Origin: Peribacillus acanthi
GTDB taxonomy: Bacteria > Bacillota > Bacilli > Bacillales > DSM-1321
Length of the DNA stretch: 64,000 nt
Reading direction: 5' to 3'
NCBI RefSeq assembly: GCF_003073175.1
Contig: NZ_QBBX01000002.1
Coordinates: 190,776 to 254,775, forward strand
A program made the translations under genes and the position numbers. Every line of letters begins with the position of its first letter. Position 1 is the stretch's first letter. Shown in pieces: positions 9,286 to 18,116 of this stretch. The notes under the pieces are model-generated. The model saw only the letters and a list, made by a program, of their open reading frames with translations, was not told where the DNA came from and did no database searches.

Positions 9286-9861
9286 CTATTTCCATTCAAC
9301 TTGATGAACCTTTATCATTGGCCATGTTTCATGCCATTTCTTTTTATTCATTCGATGTTCGTATGTACCATAAGCATCCTTATTAATAATGAATATTTCT
9401 GTAGGTCGAACCTCCATTTTTAGAAGATTTTCAATCCCCCATGGTGCCAGTAGTTCCAATTCATTCAGCTCGTTCATACGTACTCCTATGGCCGTTACGG
9501 TTTCAGGGAATTTAGAAATAGCATCTTCGGTGGAGTCATATGGAGGATTTTGATTTACTGTATGCATTCTAGCTTGATTTTTCACTGACCAAGGTATTGA
9601 AGGTAGGATGGAAAGGAGTCTTTTTTCCAACATTTTTTCTGTTTCTTCCTTCAAATCTTCAGGATCAAAGTATACGACATCTACATCTTCCACCGGAGTC
9701 CTCTGTGAATACCCATGTAGCTTGTCCCATATTTTTGAACGGATTACTCCTGCACATACCCAACAATCAGGTAAATTTAAGGACTTTACTTGAAATAAAA
9801 TCTCCATTAACCACTCATCTTTATGAATTAATTTTAGAATATCCTCTTTTGTTTCTATCAA
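9286..9861 (-). CDS. Nucleotidyltransferase-like protein (DUF925/NTP_transf_6)
   Basis: A 191-residue protein of the widespread NTP_transf_6 family. The fold signature is visible as WVCAGVIRSKIWDKLHG, then the acidic EDVDVVYFD (residues about 58-66) that would hold the metal ions. The substrate is not known for this family. It is a lone leftward gene, with a possible terminator shared with the convergent SIMPL gene. Confidence 0.8.
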   Translation of the reverse strand: MIETKEDILKLIHKDEWLMEILFQVKSLNLPDCWVCAGVIRSKIWDKLHGYSQRTPVEDVDVVYFDPEDLKEETEKMLEKRLLSILPSIPWSVKNQARMHTVNQNPPYDSTEDAISKFPETVTAIGVRMNELNELELLAPWGIENLLKMEVRPTEIFIINKDAYGTYEHRMNKKKWHETWPMIKVHQVEWK

Positions 9862-9913
9862 ACAAATCCCCCCTTTATCGAATTATACAGAAAATTCCTA
9901 GAGACAGAAAAAA

Positions 9914-9945
9914 AACCAGTCCATTTCAAATGTGTTGGACTGGTT
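9914..9945 (-). terminator. Terminator of msrA
   Basis: AACCAGTCCA pairs with TGGACTGGTT. The A-run at 9908-9913 becomes a U-run on the minus strand. Confidence 0.85.
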
Positions 9946-9965
9946 GATTTCCAATATTAATACCA

Positions 9966-10490
9966 TTACTCTTCGTTTTTCCAATGATCACTAATAAACT
10001 GATCGCGACCTGACTTTTCACGGTCTTCTTTATAGTGCTTTGGATTTTTCTTATGGTAATCCTGATGATAATCTTCCGCTGGATAAAAGACCTGGGCTGG
10101 CAAAATTTCCGTTACAATTGGCTTTGAAAAACGACCACTAAGTTCCAATTCCTTCTTAGATTGAAGAGCTAGTTCGTGTTGTTTTTCATTGTGATAATAT
10201 ATGACCGGTCTATATTGTGTACCACGATCATGGAACTGGCCTTCAGCATCCGTCGGGTCAATTTGCGGCCAATAAAGCTCTAACAATTTTTCGTAAGGGA
10301 ATATTTCAGGATCAAAGGTGATTTGTACCACTTCAACATGCCCGGTTTTCCCTGTTTTTACTTCTTCATAGGTTGGATTTTCGGTAGTACCACCTGTATA
10401 ACCAGAAACAATTCCTCCAATACCAGGTAGTTCTTCGAATGGTGTTACCATGCACCAAAAACACCCACCAGCAAAAGTTGCTTTTTCCAT
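9966..10490 (-). CDS. msrA: Peptide-methionine (S)-S-oxide reductase
   Basis: A 174-residue MsrA that reduces the S-form of methionine sulfoxide in proteins. The catalytic motif GGCFWC lies at the N-terminus (nucleophile C10 from the chosen start). It is followed by the family stretch VVSGYTGGTTENPTYEEV and by FHDRGTQYRPVIYY. An ATG two codons upstream is possible; the family N-terminus favours MEKATFAGG. The active residue is cysteine, not selenocysteine, although a Sec system is present in this genome. No MsrB domain is fused. Confidence 0.95.
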   Translation of the reverse strand: MEKATFAGGCFWCMVTPFEELPGIGGIVSGYTGGTTENPTYEEVKTGKTGHVEVVQITFDPEIFPYEKLLELYWPQIDPTDAEGQFHDRGTQYRPVIYYHNEKQHELALQSKKELELSGRFSKPIVTEILPAQVFYPAEDYHQDYHKKNPKHYKEDREKSGRDQFISDHWKNEE

Positions 10491-10539
10491 TATCATCGAT
10501 CCCTTTCTCTAAAAGCATTTTTTATATAAAAATAATAAT

Positions 10540-11682
10540 CTATTTTTTCAAATTAGACCACTGTGCTAGCATGTGAATGGTAGCATCATCCATCGGTGGG
10601 TTGTGCAGTCCAGCCCTAACGTTTCTATAATACGTAGATAATGGGTTCGTTCTTTGAAGACTTTGAGCTCCCACAATTCTCATCGCTTTATCAACAATTC
10701 TAATTGCCGAGTTGGTTACCGAATGCTTAGCTGCTGCCAAGTGAGGAGTCAGCTGATGCCGTAAATCGATTTCATTTTGCCAGTTACCCGCTACAGAATA
10801 TAGGAAATGTCTGGATTGCATGAGTTCAAGCTCCATTTCACCAATTAATCGTTGGACGTTTGGCAAGGTAGCTATCGGAGCTTTAATACTATTTGGTGTA
10901 TACTCATTAGCAAACTTAATTGCAAAATTCCGAGCTGCAGAAGCAATTCCTAAATAGCAAGCTGGGATATGTAACAGCCAGCCCTCCCCTTTTTTATCCA
11001 TCCCTTTAGGTTCTTCTACCAAATATTTATCTTCTACTATTACTTCTTCCAAAAGTAAGTCCTCACTACTAGTTCCTTGCATGCTTATGACATCCCAAGT
11101 TTTTTCTATAGTTACACCTGGTTGGCTCCTGTTAATCAAAAACCATCCCATTCTATTTTCTTCTGTAATCCATGCATTGACGAGGAATAAATCGAGCATA
11201 GGTGCCATTGACGTGAATGTTTTTCTTCCTGAAATAACCCAACTGTCATGAACCTTGCGAGCTTGTGTAGAAGGAACTCCACCTCTTGTAGGGCTACCTG
11301 TAGCTGGTTCCGTGGCAGCGCGGTTGATTAAGGCTCCCTTTTTGATTTGTTGGAATGTTTCATGTAATATAGCCGCTTCCCAATTGCGGTTCTCTTGAAG
11401 CTGTAACACAATCCCGGAATGCCATCCAATGGAAAGAGCAGTGGGACCACAAGCTTCTGCAATTTTTTCCTGACATAGAAGGAAATCATACAGTCCTAAT
11501 CCCTTTCCTCCTTCATGAACTGGTAGTGTCCAAGTGCTATAACCAATTCGAACCAAATCCTCTATATTTTCAAAGGGAAAATCTCTACTGTCTTCTAATT
11601 CCTGAGATCGATCAGCAATTTTCAGCAGGACAGGCTCTAATTTTTTTAGTAGCTCTGCTTGCTTGTCAGTTTTAATAAACAT
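10540..11682 (-). CDS. ydbM: Acyl-CoA dehydrogenase family protein, YdbM-like
   Basis: A 380-residue flavoprotein-type dehydrogenase with the acyl-CoA dehydrogenase layout: helical N-terminal domain (GYSTWTLPVHEGGKGLGLYD), middle beta domain (ISGRKTFTSMAPMLDLFLV) and C-terminal helices (IRIVGAQSLQRTNPLSTYYR). It resembles YdbM and is divergent from the classic enzyme YngJ encoded at 36719-37861. The usual catalytic glutamate is not obvious, so the substrate is open. It is a single-gene unit. Confidence 0.8.
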   Translation of the reverse strand: MFIKTDKQAELLKKLEPVLLKIADRSQELEDSRDFPFENIEDLVRIGYSTWTLPVHEGGKGLGLYDFLLCQEKIAEACGPTALSIGWHSGIVLQLQENRNWEAAILHETFQQIKKGALINRAATEPATGSPTRGGVPSTQARKVHDSWVISGRKTFTSMAPMLDLFLVNAWITEENRMGWFLINRSQPGVTIEKTWDVISMQGTSSEDLLLEEVIVEDKYLVEEPKGMDKKGEGWLLHIPACYLGIASAARNFAIKFANEYTPNSIKAPIATLPNVQRLIGEMELELMQSRHFLYSVAGNWQNEIDLRHQLTPHLAAAKHSVTNSAIRIVDKAMRIVGAQSLQRTNPLSTYYRNVRAGLHNPPMDDATIHMLAQWSNLKK

Positions 11683-11832
11683 ATTTTGAACCTCCTACTC
11701 ACTTTACGTACCTTTCATTTAAAGGAAAAATAACTATGAAATCAAGGAAACCGTTTTATTTTTTGTAAAATTGACGAATTAGTTTTAAGCACCTATACTT
11801 TTAGAAGCAAATTACTGAAAATAGGTGAATGT

Positions 11833-12891
11833 ATGGACTTTCAAATAAACTACTTATCCTTTTACCTCATTCAATCTACAGGTAAGGATGACGGATCGGA
11901 TAAGACGTATAAGCATTTCCAGACGCTTGATCAAACCATGTACGAATCCAGCTCACTTAAGGAATTCCTTGACGGTGAATTTACTAAAATTACAAAACGT
12001 AAAGTGGAAAGACATCCAAAATCAGAGGCTGCCCCAACCAAAATTGGAAGATTTATCGTAGAGGAAGGGTACGCACTCGACTCCAATCCTAATTTCAATA
12101 TGTTTCAAAAAGTAAGGGTGGCCGGATCTAAGGAAGATTTTCAAACAGCAGCTGAAAAAATTGTAAAAGCATATATCGATACTAGTTCAGTCCGTGGTGG
12201 CGCTTTAATTATTGCGAATGCAAAGCTGACTAAATTTTATGATGATCCTTTCCTTTTTGTGTTGAAGTGTGATTTTGAGCCTAAAGTAGCGACTATTTCA
12301 GATGAAAAGTCACTAATTAAAAACGTAGAAATGGCGATTACGACAAAAAGTATGAAGTCAATTCAATATCCTTATATGCCCGAAGAGGGAATGCTCGAGG
12401 AAAGTGAATTAAAGCTCCATCAGTCTTCTCAATCACGCTACTTCGAAGAATTCCTTAAATTCGTTGAATATGGGGAATCGATGCCTGAAATCGTAAAGTC
12501 CCATGTCATCTCTATGGTTCGTGACCAATTTGAATCCATACAGCCAGATGACTTCGATCAGCAACAGCTAGAAGAAGCGATGGAAATCTGGGCTACAAGT
12601 GATAAGCGCGAGATTCAAGAGCACTTCAGTACTGACGAGGTTTTAGAGGCATCTTCAGTGTTAATTGAGCATGATCCTGAAATCGAATTGAAGATGAAAC
12701 TAGACCATATTTCTGTTAAAGGTATGCTTTCAGATTTTGGTGATAAAATCCATTTAGCAAAATCCAACGGTAAGTTTATTCTTGTAATTGAAGCTGAAAG
12801 TGTGTTGTTTGATAAAGGATATTCTCCGATTGAATTTCATAAACCAGACGATTTAAACACGGTTATTGAACGTATTAATAATAAATTATAA
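11833..12891 (+). CDS. DUF3900 family protein
   Basis: A 352-residue soluble protein matching the Bacillus DUF3900 family (start MDFQINYLSFYLIQ; conserved KRKVERHPKSEAAPTKIGRF). No catalytic motif is evident and the function is unknown. Its C-terminus (SPIEFHKPDDLNTVIERI) has a diverged second copy at 14597-14686 behind two unrelated genes, which suggests rearrangement at its 3' end. It is followed by its own terminator. Confidence 0.75.
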   Translation: MDFQINYLSFYLIQSTGKDDGSDKTYKHFQTLDQTMYESSSLKEFLDGEFTKITKRKVERHPKSEAAPTKIGRFIVEEGYALDSNPNFNMFQKVRVAGSKEDFQTAAEKIVKAYIDTSSVRGGALIIANAKLTKFYDDPFLFVLKCDFEPKVATISDEKSLIKNVEMAITTKSMKSIQYPYMPEEGMLEESELKLHQSSQSRYFEEFLKFVEYGESMPEIVKSHVISMVRDQFESIQPDDFDQQQLEEAMEIWATSDKREIQEHFSTDEVLEASSVLIEHDPEIELKMKLDHISVKGMLSDFGDKIHLAKSNGKFILVIEAESVLFDKGYSPIEFHKPDDLNTVIERINNKL

Positions 12892-12963
12892 AGATTTTGG
12901 TGACCGATTCGTGACCTATAAAAACTATATTTCGCCCTAAAACTACTAGGTTCTTAGTAATAC

Positions 12964-12997
12964 AACCACCACTCTTAACTGACTGGTGGTTCTTTTT
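12964..12997 (+). terminator. Terminator after the DUF3900 gene
   Basis: AACCACCA pairs with TGGTGGTT and is followed by a T-rich run. Hairpins with the same ACCACC/GGTGGT core occur at 13749 and 14706. Confidence 0.85.
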
Positions 12998-13091
12998 AGA
13001 CGCTCAATATTCCTAATAATTTGTAAATGTATATAAAACCCATAAGTAAAATGGTAGAATAATCCTATAATAATAATTAGGATGGTTCATA

Positions 13092-13715
13092 ATGTCAAAG
13101 TTATTTTCTTTTGGTGATTTAATAAAGGCTTATAAAAGTGGATATTCTGATGGTAGTGGTTCAATTGGTTCTGGTATTGGTGGCGCATTATCTTTTCTAT
13201 TTGTAATTGCTTTTTTAACCTTTATTAATGTAATTATTAAGTTTTTAGCTGTACATAATTTAGTTGAAAAAAGTGATTGGATAGCATTAGCTAAATTACT
13301 ACTACTTCCTGTTAAAGCTGCTAACTATCTTGCTATTCAATTCCTTGGCTTTACGCCTACACTCACATCAGTTTTTGATCAAACTGTAGGTATTGTTTTT
13401 ATTTATGGCTTATTATATTTTGCAATACTATTAATCTTAAAATATCTTGTTTATTTTTTATTTGAATCTGATTATACAATCCACAAATTTATACATCGCA
13501 AAGTAGTTGGCATTGATCCTTTAGATTATAATAAATGGACTAAAAAGAGAAAAAAGGATTATCTATTACCATTTGCTCAAATAGGAGTTATTGGTTACAA
13601 GTTATGGAGAGTGGTATTTAATACCCTTTTATACTATATGATAACTATTGGAATGATTGGTGCTCTTATTGGCTTTCTGTGTTTAATTTTGTCTGGTATG
13701 ATTTATTTAAAATGA
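13092..13715 (+). CDS. Unidentified integral membrane protein
   Basis: A 207-residue protein with a glycine/serine-rich stretch (SGYSDGSGSIGSGIGG), then about four hydrophobic segments (near residues 33-53, 80-100, 100-122 and 180-205) and a basic loop (KWTKKRKKDY). I do not recognise the family. A purine-rich site lies before the ATG. It lies inside the segment bounded by the intact DUF3900 gene and a DUF3900 tail remnant, so it may be acquired cargo. Confidence 0.6.
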   Translation: MSKLFSFGDLIKAYKSGYSDGSGSIGSGIGGALSFLFVIAFLTFINVIIKFLAVHNLVEKSDWIALAKLLLLPVKAANYLAIQFLGFTPTLTSVFDQTVGIVFIYGLLYFAILLILKYLVYFLFESDYTIHKFIHRKVVGIDPLDYNKWTKKRKKDYLLPFAQIGVIGYKLWRVVFNTLLYYMITIGMIGALIGFLCLILSGMIYLK

Positions 13716-13748
13716 GAATAAGAAAAATATAATAAATACTACTACAAA

Positions 13749-13783
13749 GAAACCACCGAAAACTAATTTCAGTGGTTTTTGTT
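13749..13783 (+). terminator. Terminator after the membrane-protein gene
   Basis: AAACCACCGAAA pairs with TTTCAGTGGTTT (one mismatch) and is followed by a T-run. Confidence 0.75.
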
Positions 13784-13892
13784 TTGTGCTAATCTTCGAT
13801 TTTATTAATATTGAAAAAGGATTCGACATTAGTTGCTATTAACTGGTAAAATATTTTTTATGTAAAAAGTACCAGTATTGGGAGGAACAACT

Positions 13893-14594
13893 ATGAATTA
13901 CAAATTATCCAAGCTAACAATTTTTTTAACACTATTAATCTTACTATCTGCTTGTTCAAATCAAAAAGAAGTTAATAAGGAAGAAGTTGTTAAAGAACCA
14001 GTAGAAGTTAAAGAAAAACAAGTAACTAAAGAAATTGATACTGATGAAGAAAAAGATATTATTTCTGCAGGAGAAGCAAAGTCTTTAGTTAAAAACATTA
14101 CAGGACTCGACCTAATTTTAAGTCAAGAAACCCCTAAAGTAGTGGATGGAATATCATATTATGTCTTTGATCCTTTATCTGAATTTGAGAAGAGTGAAGG
14201 TATCTCTTATGCACTTCAAATTGACACAAAGAATCTTGTTGTCGGATCTTCAAACGGTATAATTAGTTGGGAAGAATACTCCAAAACATTGGGTAATTCA
14301 ACAACTATTAATGGAATGGTGATTTTTGAAGATGATTTATTAGGTGTATGGTCAAACGACGGCGGTTATACTGTTTTTAAATTAATGAAAGAATCCCATC
14401 TTTATACTAATAGAAGCTTTATGGATAGTTATATTGGAACGTTTGATATAACTACTGCTGATTGGTTTATAGAAGGAAACAAACTGGTTTTAACTTCAGA
14501 AATTGGAAGTGTTGTTTTCAAAATTGAAAAGGAATTAAATAGCATTCAATTAATTGATGAGTATGGAGAAACTTGGGTAAAATCAGAAGAATAA
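13893..14594 (+). CDS. Putative lipoprotein of unknown function
   Basis: A 233-residue protein with a lipoprotein signal: basic start (MNYKLSK), hydrophobic core and lipobox LLSAC with the cysteine at about residue 21. A charged Lys/Glu/Val-rich linker follows, then a globular domain. The start at 13893 is chosen because GGGAGGAACAACT precedes it; an in-frame ATG 15 bases upstream lacks such a site. No family is recognised. It lies in the same segment as the membrane protein before it. Confidence 0.7.
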   Translation: MNYKLSKLTIFLTLLILLSACSNQKEVNKEEVVKEPVEVKEKQVTKEIDTDEEKDIISAGEAKSLVKNITGLDLILSQETPKVVDGISYYVFDPLSEFEKSEGISYALQIDTKNLVVGSSNGIISWEEYSKTLGNSTTINGMVIFEDDLLGVWSNDGGYTVFKLMKESHLYTNRSFMDSYIGTFDITTADWFIEGNKLVLTSEIGSVVFKIEKELNSIQLIDEYGETWVKSEE

Positions 14595-14596
14595 CG

Positions 14597-14686
14597 TTTG
14601 AAAAGAACTTCTCACCCATTGAGTTTGTGAAGCCTCATTCGTTAGACCAAATTATTGAAATCTTAAAACAAAAACATGAAAATTAA
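14597..14686 (+). pseudogene. Remnant of a second DUF3900 C-terminus
   Basis: A start-less frame following the lipoprotein stop encodes FSPIEFVKPHSLDQIIEIL and a few more residues before TAA (14684-14686). This aligns with the end of the intact DUF3900 protein (SPIEFHKPDDLNTVIERI) and is followed by a similar terminator. It is a gene tail without a body, left by duplication or insertion. Confidence 0.65.
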
Positions 14687-14705
14687 TAAAAGTTGTTGAA
14701 TAGAT

Positions 14706-14748
14706 AAAACCACCAATTATGAAACTGGTGGTTTTGTTTTATTTTTAT
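14706..14748 (+). terminator. Terminator after the DUF3900 remnant
   Basis: AAAACCACCA pairs with TGGTGGTTTT and is followed by GTTTTATTTTTATTTT. It is closely related to the terminator of the intact DUF3900 gene. Confidence 0.85.
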
Positions 14749-15081
14749 TTTGAAGGATCAAAACTGATAACCGTTTTGATAGTTTTTTCTTATTCCTAAT
14801 AATTTCATTGTTTTTCTGCTTTAACACAGTAAATTTTGATAACAATTGCATCTCATTCACCTCTATCGGATACCTAAGTCTCATTCAAAATGATGTAATC
14901 CTTATTATAGAACATTCGTTCTTATTTGTACAAAAAAAAACATAATAAAAATAATTTATCATGTTTCTTATGTGAAAATAATACATATGCCTTGTCCTCT
15001 TTACGATGAGCTGCATATTATACATTACTCCTTATATGAAGCCCGCTCATGTTGAACAAACATGGACGGGCATTTTTTTAA
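14749..15081. other. Gene-free gap containing a plus-strand hairpin
   Basis: No gene is seen. At 15041-15079 GCCCG(CTCATGTT) pairs imperfectly with (AACATGGA)CGGGC and is followed by CATTTTTTTA. It reads as a plus-strand terminator although no intact plus-strand gene precedes it, so it may be left over from a lost gene. Confidence 0.5.
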
Positions 15082-15558
15082 TTATCTAATATTTGTAGGA
15101 GTAGGTGTCGTTTTTTCCATAAACAAGAACACTGTGTCCTCTCTTGCTAATTTTTCTATTTTATAACCTTTATATCCAATTTTCTCATAGAATGAGATAT
15201 TTTTTTTACTTTCACTGCCAGTGAACAATTCATATCTGACATTCTCAAATAAACTTTCAATCTCTTTCATTAATTCCTTTGCTATTCCTCTGTTTTGATA
15301 TTCAGGAAGTACCATTAACTTACCAATATAACATGTCCCCTCTTTTTCATAGGCTCTCACAGAACCTACAAGAATATCATTATATAAATATTTTAGAATT
15401 ATATGAGTAGCAAATGCTTTTTCTACATCATTTTCAGTTTGCATCAATGGTTCTATTTCATAGTTGCCACATATCTCCGCTTCGCTTATATAAGCTAATT
15501 TCTGAACCGATAGTATGGCAGAAGCATCTTCAATTGTGGCTCTCATTATTTTTTTCAT
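15082..15558 (-). CDS. GNAT-family N-acetyltransferase
   Basis: A 158-residue GNAT protein. The acetyl-CoA binding motif is visible as LMVLPEYQNRGIAKELMKEI (about residues 92-111), with the C-terminal SFYEKIGYKGY signature. The acceptor substrate is unknown. The ATG follows GGAGGTATACT. Confidence 0.85.
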   Translation of the reverse strand: MKKIMRATIEDASAILSVQKLAYISEAEICGNYEIEPLMQTENDVEKAFATHIILKYLYNDILVGSVRAYEKEGTCYIGKLMVLPEYQNRGIAKELMKEIESLFENVRYELFTGSESKKNISFYEKIGYKGYKIEKLAREDTVFLFMEKTTPTPTNIR

Positions 15559-15684
15559 AGTATACCTCCATTTTTTTGATGACTAGCTATTCCTGGAAAA
15601 TCCTCATTATAGGATTATATTCGTTACTGAATGGGAATAGTCATTTATACATCTATTAGAATAGCTATTTGGGAGTTGAAGCCT

Positions 15685-16557
15685 TTGAAGAAAAAATGGA
15701 TCCCATTTGGGAGAAAATTAATGAAAGAAATGAAGGAAGACCGTGCAACAGGATTGGCGGCGGAGCAATCCTACTATTACATGCTTTCCTTATTTCCATT
15801 AATGATTTTGTTATTATCGATTGTCCCATATTTGGACATTGATCCTCAAAAAGTGATGAATGTATTGAATTCGTTAATGCCCCGTGAATCGTCTGAGCTG
15901 TTTGAAGAAAATGTCGTGAAATTAGTTAGTGAGAGAAATGGCGGACTATTAACGGTAGGTATATTGGGAACAATTTGGTCTGCATCTAATGGGATGAATG
16001 CTTTTATCCATTCGATGAATGTTGCATTTGATGTTGAAGAAACTAGAAATTTCATTGTTGCTCGATTAATTTCAATTGGGTTAACGATTGGTTTGATTGT
16101 AGCATTTATTGTAGCCCTTGTTTTACCAGTTTTCGGAGATGTTATTCTTAATACAATCGAGAAATTTGTATTAATACCAGATGAAACTGAAATTTTATTC
16201 CGGATTTTACGTTGGTTGGTTGCATTTTCCATCATTGTCGTTGTTTTAGCCCTGTTGTACAAGCTCGCACCAAATAAGCATTATCCCTTTAAACAAGTGA
16301 TTCCTGGAGCGGTCGTAGCCACACTACTGTGGCAATTGATATCTCTTGGGTTTTCATTTTATGTAAGTAATTTTGGCAATTACAGTTCAACATATGGTGG
16401 ACTCGGTGGGGTAATTATCTTAATGTTGTGGCTTTATCTTACTGGACTCTCACTTGTAATAGGTGGGGAGATAAATGCCCTGGTCCATCGTGACTTCTCT
16501 AGCAAATATGAAAGAAGAATGGAACAAATAAGGAATGATCAATCCATTTCTATGTAA
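15685..16557 (+). CDS. YihY/virulence-factor BrkB family membrane protein
   Basis: A protein of about 290 residues with six hydrophobic segments typical of the YihY/BrkB family (often mislabelled RNase BN). It carries the family stretch GLAAEQSYYYMLSLFPLMIL and a C-terminal YGGLGGVIILMLWLYLTGL. The function is not established. A longer frame starts at ATG 15631 without a ribosome site. I chose TTG at 15685, preceded by GGGAG at 9 bases, which gives the N-terminus KKKWIPFGRKL. The start is uncertain. Confidence 0.8.
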   Translation: MKKKWIPFGRKLMKEMKEDRATGLAAEQSYYYMLSLFPLMILLLSIVPYLDIDPQKVMNVLNSLMPRESSELFEENVVKLVSERNGGLLTVGILGTIWSASNGMNAFIHSMNVAFDVEETRNFIVARLISIGLTIGLIVAFIVALVLPVFGDVILNTIEKFVLIPDETEILFRILRWLVAFSIIVVVLALLYKLAPNKHYPFKQVIPGAVVATLLWQLISLGFSFYVSNFGNYSSTYGGLGGVIILMLWLYLTGLSLVIGGEINALVHRDFSSKYERRMEQIRNDQSISM

Positions 16558-16589
16558 ATTAAACATACGAAGTTTAGAGTAACGAACAA

Positions 16590-16637
16590 CATAAATAAGA
16601 GCATGTTTCGAAACACTGAAACATGCTCTTATTTATG
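16590..16637. terminator. Long bidirectional hairpin
   Basis: A 20-bp perfect stem, CATAAATAAGAGCATGTTTC with GAAACATGCTCTTATTTATG, lies between the YihY gene and the convergent hydrolase fragment. Confidence 0.8.
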
Positions 16638-16647
16638 TGAATTCACA

Positions 16648-16953
16648 TCAAGTAATCTCTGATTTAGAGATATTATTTTCATTAATAATCGATGTGACAA
16701 TATGTAGTATATCCCATTCTCCGCTTGGCAATTTTATTATTGGGTATTTTTTTGGAAATAGCTTATTACAGATTTCTTCAGCGGTATCCTCTTCATTATG
16801 TAAACTCAATACATTTTGTTCGATCGTTAATAAATAATCTCGTTTACGTTCAAGTGCTGCATGTCCGTCTTTTACCAATCCTGCATGGCTGCAAAAGACA
16901 TCTTGAAAATCATAGGTTAGTACTCTTTCTAATGATTGAATGATAGAAGGAAG
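16648..16953 (-). pseudogene. C-terminal fragment of an MBL-fold hydrolase
   Basis: About 100 residues (LPSIIQSLERVLTYDF onward) closely match the C-terminal third of the intact metallo-beta-lactamase-fold protein at 18830-19687 (IPTIIQSLERVLTYDF onward). The metal-binding N-terminal part with its HxHxDH motif is absent, so the fragment cannot be an active hydrolase. The upstream end abuts the terminator of the neighbouring spore gene. It is a decayed duplicate. Confidence 0.75.
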
Positions 16954-16975
16954 ATGAATATCTAGAAAAAAATTA

Positions 16976-17013
16976 CAAAAAAATCGTGAGGCGTTCATTG
17001 CCTCACGATTTTT
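16976..17013 (-). terminator. Terminator of the gamma-SASP-like gene
   Basis: AAAATCGTGAGGC pairs with GCCTCACGATTTT around GTTCATT, with a U-run on the minus strand. It begins directly at the stop codon of the upstream small gene. Confidence 0.85.
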
Positions 17014-17184
17014 TCATTCTCCACTCTGCTTGGACTTACTTTTAGATTTATTTCCTATCTTAGAACGATATTCATTTCCTTTGTTATTATCTCCACTTAC
17101 AAACTCACTACCAAATTCTTGATTGTATTGTGCTTGTGGTGAATTTTGATTTTGACTTCCTTTGCTACCATTGCGACTCGTCAT
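17014..17184 (-). CDS. Small gamma-type spore protein-like gene
   Basis: A 56-residue, Gln/Asn/Ser/Lys-rich protein (MTSRNGSKGSQNQNSPQAQY) containing EFGSEFVSGDN. This resembles the single protease-cleavage repeat (FGTEFASET) of gamma-type small acid-soluble spore proteins, which have two or more repeats. It would be a storage protein degraded at germination. AGGAGGGAATATG gives two possible starts one codon apart; 17184 has the better spacing. Confidence 0.6.
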   Translation of the reverse strand: MTSRNGSKGSQNQNSPQAQYNQEFGSEFVSGDNNKGNEYRSKIGNKSKSKSKQSGE

Positions 17185-17235
17185 CATATTCCCTCCTTTA
17201 CTAAAAAACATCCTTCTTAGTATTGCTATTACCAT

Positions 17236-17613
17236 GGATTTTACTCATTATCCCCTTTAATGGAAGAGAAGGAAAAGATAAAGCTGCCATAATTGTTACA
17301 GTCATGCTCTTAATTTTTGTGTATTAGCTCGTTAAATGGTTATGTTTATATACTTCTATTCAGTTAATTCGCCTCTTCGTTGAAAAAGAAGATATAGTAA
17401 ATATTTAAGTGCTGGGTAATAAAAGGAGGTCATTCGGAAGATGGTGTTGAAATTTCCGTGCAGGATACAGCTGAATTTACATTTAGCCAGATAAAAAGAA
17501 TCGATTTTATTCAATCTCGCGTGGGGATCGCCTACTAATACTATTTCTATAAAACTTATGTAATCATTAGGGAATATAAACATTAAAAAGATGTAAAAAT
17601 TAAAAACAAGAAA
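17236..17613. other. Decayed region with plus-strand coding remnant
   Basis: No intact gene is evident. A plus-strand frame at 17402-17538 reads like a protein tail (GVEISVQDTAEFTFSQIK, then IDFIQSRVGIAY and stop) but has stops and no start upstream. An 89-residue minus-strand frame overlaps it and has poor composition. A second tail-like frame at 17215-17328 ends AAIIVTVMLLIFVY. These look like gene debris of unknown origin. Confidence 0.35.
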
Positions 17614-17635
17614 AAGCTGTCTCAATGACAGCTTC
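17614..17635. terminator. Hairpin in the decayed region
   Basis: AAGCTGTC pairs with GACAGCTT around TCAATG-type loop bases. Neither flanking strand has an intact gene using it. Confidence 0.5.
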
Positions 17636-18116
17636 TACGACTAATTAGAACGATGGTTCACTTTTTAAGAACTGTTTTGAAATTATCCGCTTTGATTATC
17701 TAAAAGCTGTACCCTTTAAACAGATAATCCCCCTTAGCAAATGAAAAGAGCTGTGAAAAATGTCAGCTCTTCTCTAAATTCTTACGTATGAATATTACTA
17801 TTTAAATATAAAGTAAAGTACGATTGCACCAATTACAAGAATTCCTCCAATTGTGGGGCTTCCATAAAAGGTTCTATTCCATCCATCATCGGTTTCATTT
17901 TACTTTTTTCTCGCTGATCATTGTCAATTCCCAAGATTCCACCCCATTTTCATTAATTGTTTTAAAACAATATCCCCTTTCATTCAATCTCATTATTTAT
18001 TTGCTTAAAACAATATTTGATTGAATCAATGACAACTCTTGGATCCGTAATTTGAGGAAAATGCCCACTAGGATATTATTCAACGATATTGCCAAGAATG
18101 TACAGTTCACGGGATT
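17636..18116. other. Gene-poor stretch with a minus-strand coding remnant
   Basis: A hairpin (AAGAGCTG with CAGCTCTT) lies at 17748-17773. A minus-strand frame ending at 17798 reads NRTFYGSPTIGGILVIGAIV then LYFIFK and stop, a plausible membrane-segment tail, but it has a stop shortly upstream and no start. No complete gene is recognised here. Confidence 0.35.

Noticed and set aside
9966..10490. MsrA as another selenoprotein
   Set aside because: The catalytic codon encodes cysteine (GGCFWC) with no in-frame TGA.
17356..17625. An 89-residue minus-strand frame as a real gene
   Set aside because: Its composition is poor, it has no clear ribosome site, and the opposite strand carries a more protein-like remnant.
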